Translations under genes and position numbers: made by a program | In this document: positions 13,545 through 16,148 of the stretch, piece after piece | Layout: the number at the start of each line of letters is the position of its first letter | Numbering within the stretch: the stretch's first letter is position 1 | The notes under the pieces: model-generated | The model's input: only the letters and a program-made list of their open reading frames with translations | Told to the model about the DNA's origin: nothing | The model's database searches: none | DNA from: Avoscillospira sp945864925 | GTDB taxonomy: Bacteria > Bacillota > Clostridia > Oscillospirales > Oscillospiraceae | Assembly: GCA_945830595.1 (NCBI GenBank) | Contig: CALZZH010000037.1 | Location: forward strand, 1-16,148 | DNA length: 16,148 nt | Reading direction: 5' to 3'

Positions 13545-14489
13545 ATGTCTTTCGTACCCAAGAAGCAGGCGTTCAACTCCAAGATCAACGCCGTCACCCT
13601 CGGTACCGGTGACAAGGCCATCGTTCTTGGCGGACAGAATGTTCTGCCGTTCTACACCTTCGATGCGCCCATCGAGAACAAGCCCAAGATCGGCGTGGAG
13701 CTCACCGACGCCGGTATGGCGCTGTGCACGGTGCCCGGCCTGCAGGCGTTCTATGAGGGCTGCACCACCGTGGCCGACATGGCCAAGCGCGCCGAGACCA
13801 TGCCCGGCGCTTCTTTCTTGTGCCTGCACATGGAAGGCGCGGATCCCAACGGCGAGAACAAGTCCGTGGAAGAGTGCGTCGAGCTGGCCAAGTCCGTGGC
13901 GGCCGTGACCGACATGCCGCTGGTCATCATGGGCTGCAAGAACGTGGACAAGGACGCCGAGCTGTTCAGCAAGGTGGCCGAGGCTCTGGCCGGAAAGAAC
14001 ATCCTGGTTCTGTCCGCCCGCGAAGAGAACTACAAGACCGTCGGCGCTTCTGCCGGCCTGGCCTACAACCAGAAGGTCGGCGCTGAGTCCGCCGTGGACA
14101 TCAACCTGGCCAAGCAGCTGAACACCGTCATGACCCAGCTGGGTGTCAGCGCACAGTCCATCATCATGAACGCCGGCTCCGCTGCCGCCGGCTATGGCTA
14201 CGAGTATGTGGCCTCCACCCTGGACCGCATTAAGGCCGCTGCCCTGCAGCAGGGCGACGCTCAGCTGCAGATGCCCATCATGACTCCCGTCTCCCCCGAC
14301 ACCTGGGGCGTGAAGGAAGCGGTCATGTCCGAGGCTGATATGCCTGAATGGGGCAGCCAGGAAGAGCGCGGCGTCGAGATGGAAATCACCACAGCCGCCG
14401 CCTGCCTGGCCGGCGGTTCCGATGCTGTCATCATGCGGCATCCCGCTGCCATCGAAGCCATCTCCAAGATGATCGACGCGCTGATTTAA
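13545..14489 (+). CDS. acsD: Corrinoid iron-sulfur protein small subunit (CODH/ACS delta subunit)
   Basis: 314 residues, close to the roughly 320 of the Moorella AcsD. AAGGGGG lies nine bases before the ATG. It is a TIM-barrel protein with family landmarks: an N-terminal LGGQNVLPFYTFDAP, a central VIMGCKNVDKDAELF, then YGYEYVASTLDRIK, DTWGVKEAVM and a C-terminal GGSDAVIMRHPAAIE. AcsD forms a heterodimer with AcsC and together they carry the methyl group on cobalt from methyltetrahydrofolate to acetyl-CoA synthase. The gene lies 19 bases before acsC, so the two are co-translated in delta-gamma order. Codon use is strongly biased to C/G-ending codons like acsC, suggesting high expression. Confidence 0.95.
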   Translation: MSFVPKKQAFNSKINAVTLGTGDKAIVLGGQNVLPFYTFDAPIENKPKIGVELTDAGMALCTVPGLQAFYEGCTTVADMAKRAETMPGASFLCLHMEGADPNGENKSVEECVELAKSVAAVTDMPLVIMGCKNVDKDAELFSKVAEALAGKNILVLSAREENYKTVGASAGLAYNQKVGAESAVDINLAKQLNTVMTQLGVSAQSIIMNAGSAAAGYGYEYVASTLDRIKAAALQQGDAQLQMPIMTPVSPDTWGVKEAVMSEADMPEWGSQEERGVEMEITTAAACLAGGSDAVIMRHPAAIEAISKMIDALI

Positions 14490-14508
14490 GAAGGAGGGAA
14501 TACATACT

Positions 14509-16148
14509 ATGGCAGTCAAAGGTCTGGACATTTTCAAGCTATCCCCCAAAACCAACTGTAAGGAATGCGGCAGCCCCACCTGTATGGCTTTCTGCATGAA
14601 GGTCGCCCAGGGTGCTCTGCCCATCGATAAGTGCCCCCATATGTCTGACGAGGCCAAGGCCCTGCTGAGCGAGGCCACTGCGCCCCCCATGAAGACCATC
14701 GCCATCGGCGCCGGTGACGCAGCCCACAAGCTGGGTGGCGAAACCGTCCTGTTCCGCCATGAGAAGACCCTGGTTTCCCGCAACCTGTTTGCCGTTCCCG
14801 TGTGCACCTGCATGGAAGCCGGCGCAGCTGAGGCCAAGCTGGCTGAAGTCGCCAAGGTGGACTATGAGCGTATCGGCGAGCGCGAGCATGTGGAAGTCGT
14901 CCTGGTGCACGACGAAGCCGGCAAGGCTGACCGTCTGGTGGAGCTGTGCAAGGCTGCCGTCGCTTCCGACCGCGCGGTCATCATCGACTGCGAGAACGTG
15001 GACGTGGCCAAGGCCGCTGTGGAAGCCATCAAGGATTCCAAGCCCATCCTGAACGGCGCCAACGCCTCCAACTGGGAAGCCATGAACGCTGTCGCTACCG
15101 CCGCCGGCGTGGTGCTGGGCGTCAAGGGCGCTTCCATCGAAGAGATTCATGACACCGTCGCTGCCCTGGAGAAGGCCGGCAACAAGAACCTGGTGGTGGA
15201 TGTCACCGGCGCCGACGCCAAGCAGACCCTGGCCAACGCCGTGATCCTGCGCCGCTCCGCTCTGAAGGACGGCGACCGCACCTGCGGCTATCCCTCCATC
15301 GTCAACGTGGCCAAGCTGGCCAAGGGCGACCTGCACCTGCAGACCGCTTACGCCGCTCTGTTCACCGTGAAGTACGGCTCCATCATCGTCATGGAGAACA
15401 TGACCTATGCCGAGGCTCTGCCTCTGTACGGCCTGCGCCAGAACATCTACACCGATCCTCAGAAGCCCATGAAGGTCGCCCCTGGCATCTACCCCATGAA
15501 CGGCGCCACTCCCGACGATCCCTGCATGCTGACTGTGGACTTCGCCCTGACCTACTTCCTGGTTTCCGGCGAAATCGAGCGCTCCAAGGTGCCCGTGAAC
15601 CTGCTGATCACCGATGCTTCCGGCATGTCCGTTCTGACTGCCTGGGCCGCCGGCAAGTTCTCCTCCAGCTCCGTGAAGAAGTTCTTCGACGAGTTCGATC
15701 TGGCCAACAAGATCAACAACCGCACCCTGGTCATCCCCGGCAAGGTTGCTGTCATGAAGGGCGAAATCCAGGACAAGCTGCCTGAGTGGAACGTGGTCGT
15801 GGGTACCCGCGAGGCCGTTGAAATCGTGAAGTTCCTGAAGGACGGCGAGCACATCAAGGCTGCCGAGGCTGTCGCCGCCACCAAGGTCGTCACCGAGAAG
15901 AAGGAAGAGGTTGCCGCCGACGCACCTCTGGACTTTGCCAAGATCGCCGCTTCCATCCCCAAGATCGAAGTGGTGGACATGGGCGTCACCTACAAGCAGA
16001 GAAACGTGGACTCCAAGAAGTTCGTCACCATCGGCGAGCGCATCCACTGCATCAGCCCCGTCATCCGCGAGGCCATGAACACCATGAACCCCGAGCCCAT
16101 CCTGAAGCGTGCTGCCGAGCAGATCAAGGCCGGCGCCACCTATCTGGA
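14509..16148 (+). CDS. acsC: Corrinoid iron-sulfur protein large subunit fused to a methyltetrahydrofolate methyltransferase domain (3' truncated by window)
   Basis: 546 residues are visible and the frame is still open at the right edge; AAGGAGGG at 14491-14498 precedes the ATG. The N-terminus has the [4Fe-4S] motif with Cys17, Cys20, Cys25 and Cys42, the same spacing as AcsC of acetogens. A TIM-barrel domain follows, then a cobalamin-binding domain (about residues 325-446) with TDASGMSVLTAWAAGKFS from residue 368. Acetogen AcsC normally ends near 446. Here the frame continues without interruption through a charged, Ala-rich linker (about 447-503, including TEKKEEVAAD) into FVTIGERIHCISP at residue 505 and PEPILKRAAEQIKAGATYL. 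That is the start pattern of the pterin-binding methyltransferase fold (AcsE/MeTr). Such a fusion would put the enzyme that loads the methyl group on the same chain as the acceptor cobalt. Confidence 0.93.
   Translation, partial: MAVKGLDIFKLSPKTNCKECGSPTCMAFCMKVAQGALPIDKCPHMSDEAKALLSEATAPPMKTIAIGAGDAAHKLGGETVLFRHEKTLVSRNLFAVPVCTCMEAGAAEAKLAEVAKVDYERIGEREHVEVVLVHDEAGKADRLVELCKAAVASDRAVIIDCENVDVAKAAVEAIKDSKPILNGANASNWEAMNAVATAAGVVLGVKGASIEEIHDTVAALEKAGNKNLVVDVTGADAKQTLANAVILRRSALKDGDRTCGYPSIVNVAKLAKGDLHLQTAYAALFTVKYGSIIVMENMTYAEALPLYGLRQNIYTDPQKPMKVAPGIYPMNGATPDDPCMLTVDFALTYFLVSGEIERSKVPVNLLITDASGMSVLTAWAAGKFSSSSVKKFFDEFDLANKINNRTLVIPGKVAVMKGEIQDKLPEWNVVVGTREAVEIVKFLKDGEHIKAAEAVAATKVVTEKKEEVAADAPLDFAKIAASIPKIEVVDMGVTYKQRNVDSKKFVTIGERIHCISPVIREAMNTMNPEPILKRAAEQIKAGATYL

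Noticed and set aside
14539..16047. Very long open frame (502 codons) on the - strand opposite acsC
   Set aside because: It is the antisense shadow of a GC-rich gene with C/G-ending codons. The + strand reading gives clear CFeSP motifs, while the - strand product is His/Gly/Val-rich low-complexity sequence.

Overview
The window looks like a chromosomal segment of an anaerobic, spore-forming, acetogenic member of the Clostridia. An Oscillospiraceae-like lineage is my inference from the GC-rich coding style. Two things point this way: an alpha/beta-type small acid-soluble spore protein (9912-10172), and a Wood-Ljungdahl (reductive acetyl-CoA) cluster with a CooC-type nickel ATPase and both corrinoid iron-sulfur protein subunits (12751 to the right edge).

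Left part (1-9742, + strand): a sugar-uptake and sugar-modification operon. In order it holds the 3' part of an SdhA/FrdA-like FAD oxidoreductase, two xylose-isomerase-like TIM-barrel proteins, a Gfo/Idh/MocA dehydrogenase, two CUT1-type ABC permeases and a substrate-binding lipoprotein. A strong hairpin terminator follows, and then a GH31 glycosidase. No ABC ATPase gene is present. The mix of a sugar-oxidising NAD(P) enzyme, TIM-barrel isomerase/lyase-like proteins and a flavoenzyme suggests processing of a glycoside or rare sugar through an oxidised (keto) intermediate.

Middle (9743-11786): the spore protein gene with its terminator and a possible forespore promoter on the - strand. Next comes a roughly 590-base stretch without a protein gene. 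It encodes a stand-alone structured RNA on the - strand with its own sigma-A-type promoter and intrinsic terminator. Its core motifs resemble part of a cobalamin riboswitch, and a raiA-motif RNA is an alternative; no protein gene follows it. A third TIM-barrel (endonuclease-IV-like) protein lies on the - strand with its own promoter.

Right part (11717-16148, + strand): a well-formed promoter drives a small nickel-handling group of a His/Cys-rich protein, CooT and an unrecognised 75-residue protein. A second promoter with an overlapping palindrome and a short leader terminator precedes cooC, acsD and acsC. The most striking observation is that the acsC frame does not stop at the usual AcsC end near residue 446. 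It continues through a charged linker into the start of a pterin-binding methyltransferase domain (AcsE-like). The window therefore appears to hold a fusion of the corrinoid iron-sulfur protein large subunit with its methyltetrahydrofolate methyltransferase, cut by the right edge.
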